Shown one piece after another: positions 6,201-6,922 of a stretch of DNA of 6,922 bases. The stretch is from an uncultured Lachnospiraceae bacterium (lineage in GTDB: Bacteria > Bacillota > Clostridia > Lachnospirales > Lachnospiraceae). Each line of letters begins with the position of its first letter. The first letter of the stretch is position 1. The DNA lies in the NCBI GenBank assembly GCA_910586025.1, contig CAJUIO010000145.1, forward strand, positions 1 to 6,922. The letters run 5' to 3'. The notes under the pieces are model-generated. The model did not search any database. It was given only the letters and a program-made list of their open reading frames with translations, and was not told where the DNA came from. The position numbers were made by a program, and so were the translations under genes.

Positions 6201-6922
6201 ATGAAAAATTTTTGGAGAATTAGAGTTGGAAAGCATAACCTCGGAGATCTCACGTTTCACACGGTGAACGGGATTGTCATGATCTTCATAGCCGTGATCA
6301 TGATCTATCCCTTCTGGAACACGATTGCCGTTTCATTCAATGACGCACAGGACACTCTGCGGGGCGGAATTACGTTGTTTCCCAGGGCCTTTTCAACTTA
6401 CAGCTATGAATCCGTGTTTAAAAATAAGCTTATGGGCACTGCCGCCATTAACTCTGTGCTCCGTACCGTGCTCTCCACAGTGTTTGGCGTTCTGGTGGGT
6501 TCCATGATCGCCTATGTGCTCTCCCGCAGGGAGCTTATAGGGAGAAAATTTATCACGGCGTATTTTTTGGTGACCATGTATATTTCGGCAGGACTGATTC
6601 CCACGTATTTCCTGATCAAAAATCTGGGGATGCTCAACAGCTTTGCGGTCTACATTGTGCCGGGACTTGTGAGCGTGTACAATATTATCGTGATTAAATC
6701 CTTCATGCAGTCGCTCCCGGACAGTCTCACGGAGGCAGCCATGGTGGACGGTGCGGGACATTTCCGCTGCTACTGGCAGATTGTGCTTCCCTGCTGTAAG
6801 CCGGTGCTGGCGACGGTTGCACTGTGGTGTGCGGTAGGTGCCTGGAATCAATGGTTCGACACCTTCCTGTATGCGTCCGGTGCGGATCACCTGACAACTC
6901 TTCAGTATGAGATGATGAAGCT
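6201..6922 (+). CDS. ABC transporter permease, LplC/YtcP-like (second membrane subunit), 3' end outside the window
   Basis: Second membrane subunit of the importer, open to the right edge: 240 complete codons are visible, and family members are about 290-300 aa, so some 50-60 residues are missing. My translation starts MKNFWRIRVGKHNLGDLTF and reaches a first membrane helix at about 22-44 ending in IYPFWNTIAVSFND, a hallmark of LplC/YtcP permeases. Further hydrophobic stretches lie at about 84-107, 117-139, 147-166 and 200-215. The EAA loop EAAMVDGAGHFRCYWQIVLP (178-197) matches the EAA-x3-G-x9-I-x-LP pattern exactly. It lies 13 nt after the first permease and the two should form a heterodimer. 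The ATPase partner is not in view. Confidence 0.93.
   Translation, partial: MKNFWRIRVGKHNLGDLTFHTVNGIVMIFIAVIMIYPFWNTIAVSFNDAQDTLRGGITLFPRAFSTYSYESVFKNKLMGTAAINSVLRTVLSTVFGVLVGSMIAYVLSRRELIGRKFITAYFLVTMYISAGLIPTYFLIKNLGMLNSFAVYIVPGLVSVYNIIVIKSFMQSLPDSLTEAAMVDGAGHFRCYWQIVLPCCKPVLATVALWCAVGAWNQWFDTFLYASGADHLTTLQYEMMK

Noticed and set aside
6393..6890. 165-codon minus-strand open frame at the right end
   Set aside because: It is antisense to a permease gene whose EAA loop and membrane helices are intact; the His/Arg-rich translation has no family features.
2..6922. A new type of defence, mobile or biosynthetic system
   Set aside because: All five genes belong to well-known regulatory and transport families in a familiar Firmicute order. 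I saw no transposase, integrase, nuclease, CRISPR repeat, toxin-antitoxin pair or biosynthetic enzyme.

Overview
The window carries one co-oriented plus-strand locus: a two-component regulatory pair followed by the start of a carbohydrate-type ABC importer operon. Protein types, strong purine-rich ribosome binding sites and a base composition judged by eye to be near 50% GC suggest a Firmicute of the class Clostridia, most likely a gut Lachnospiraceae-like bacterium. That placement is an inference; there is no rRNA or marker gene here to fix it.

Layout: positions 2-1675 are the 3' part of a YesM-type sensor histidine kinase whose N-terminus lies left of the window. After 3 nt comes a complete YesN-type response regulator with a C-terminal AraC DNA-binding domain (1679-3199). 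A 159-bp gap (3200-3358) holds an 18-bp tandem near-repeat, an AT-rich imperfect dyad and a good -10 box with no matching -35. Next is a large lipoprotein solute-binding protein (3359-5182). An 84-bp gap before the next chosen start contains a strong 12-bp stem-loop and a perfect 14-bp palindrome. Then come two permease genes of the LplB/LplC (CUT1) kind: the first is complete (5267-6187), the second (6201-6922) runs off the right edge.

Reading of the system: the membrane kinase senses an extracellular cue and phosphorylates Asp55 of the regulator. The regulator probably activates the binding-protein promoter in the 3200-3358 gap. The binding protein captures a sugar or oligosaccharide at the membrane and the two permeases move it inside. 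No ATPase gene is seen; in related Firmicute systems a shared MsmX-type ATPase powers several such importers.

The gene content is a familiar Firmicute arrangement, not a new kind of system. The less ordinary signals are non-coding: the tandem repeat upstream of the binding-protein gene, and the stem-loop plus palindrome between the binding-protein and permease genes. No RNA genes, mobile elements or CRISPR arrays were found, and no gene-free stretch exceeds 160 bp.
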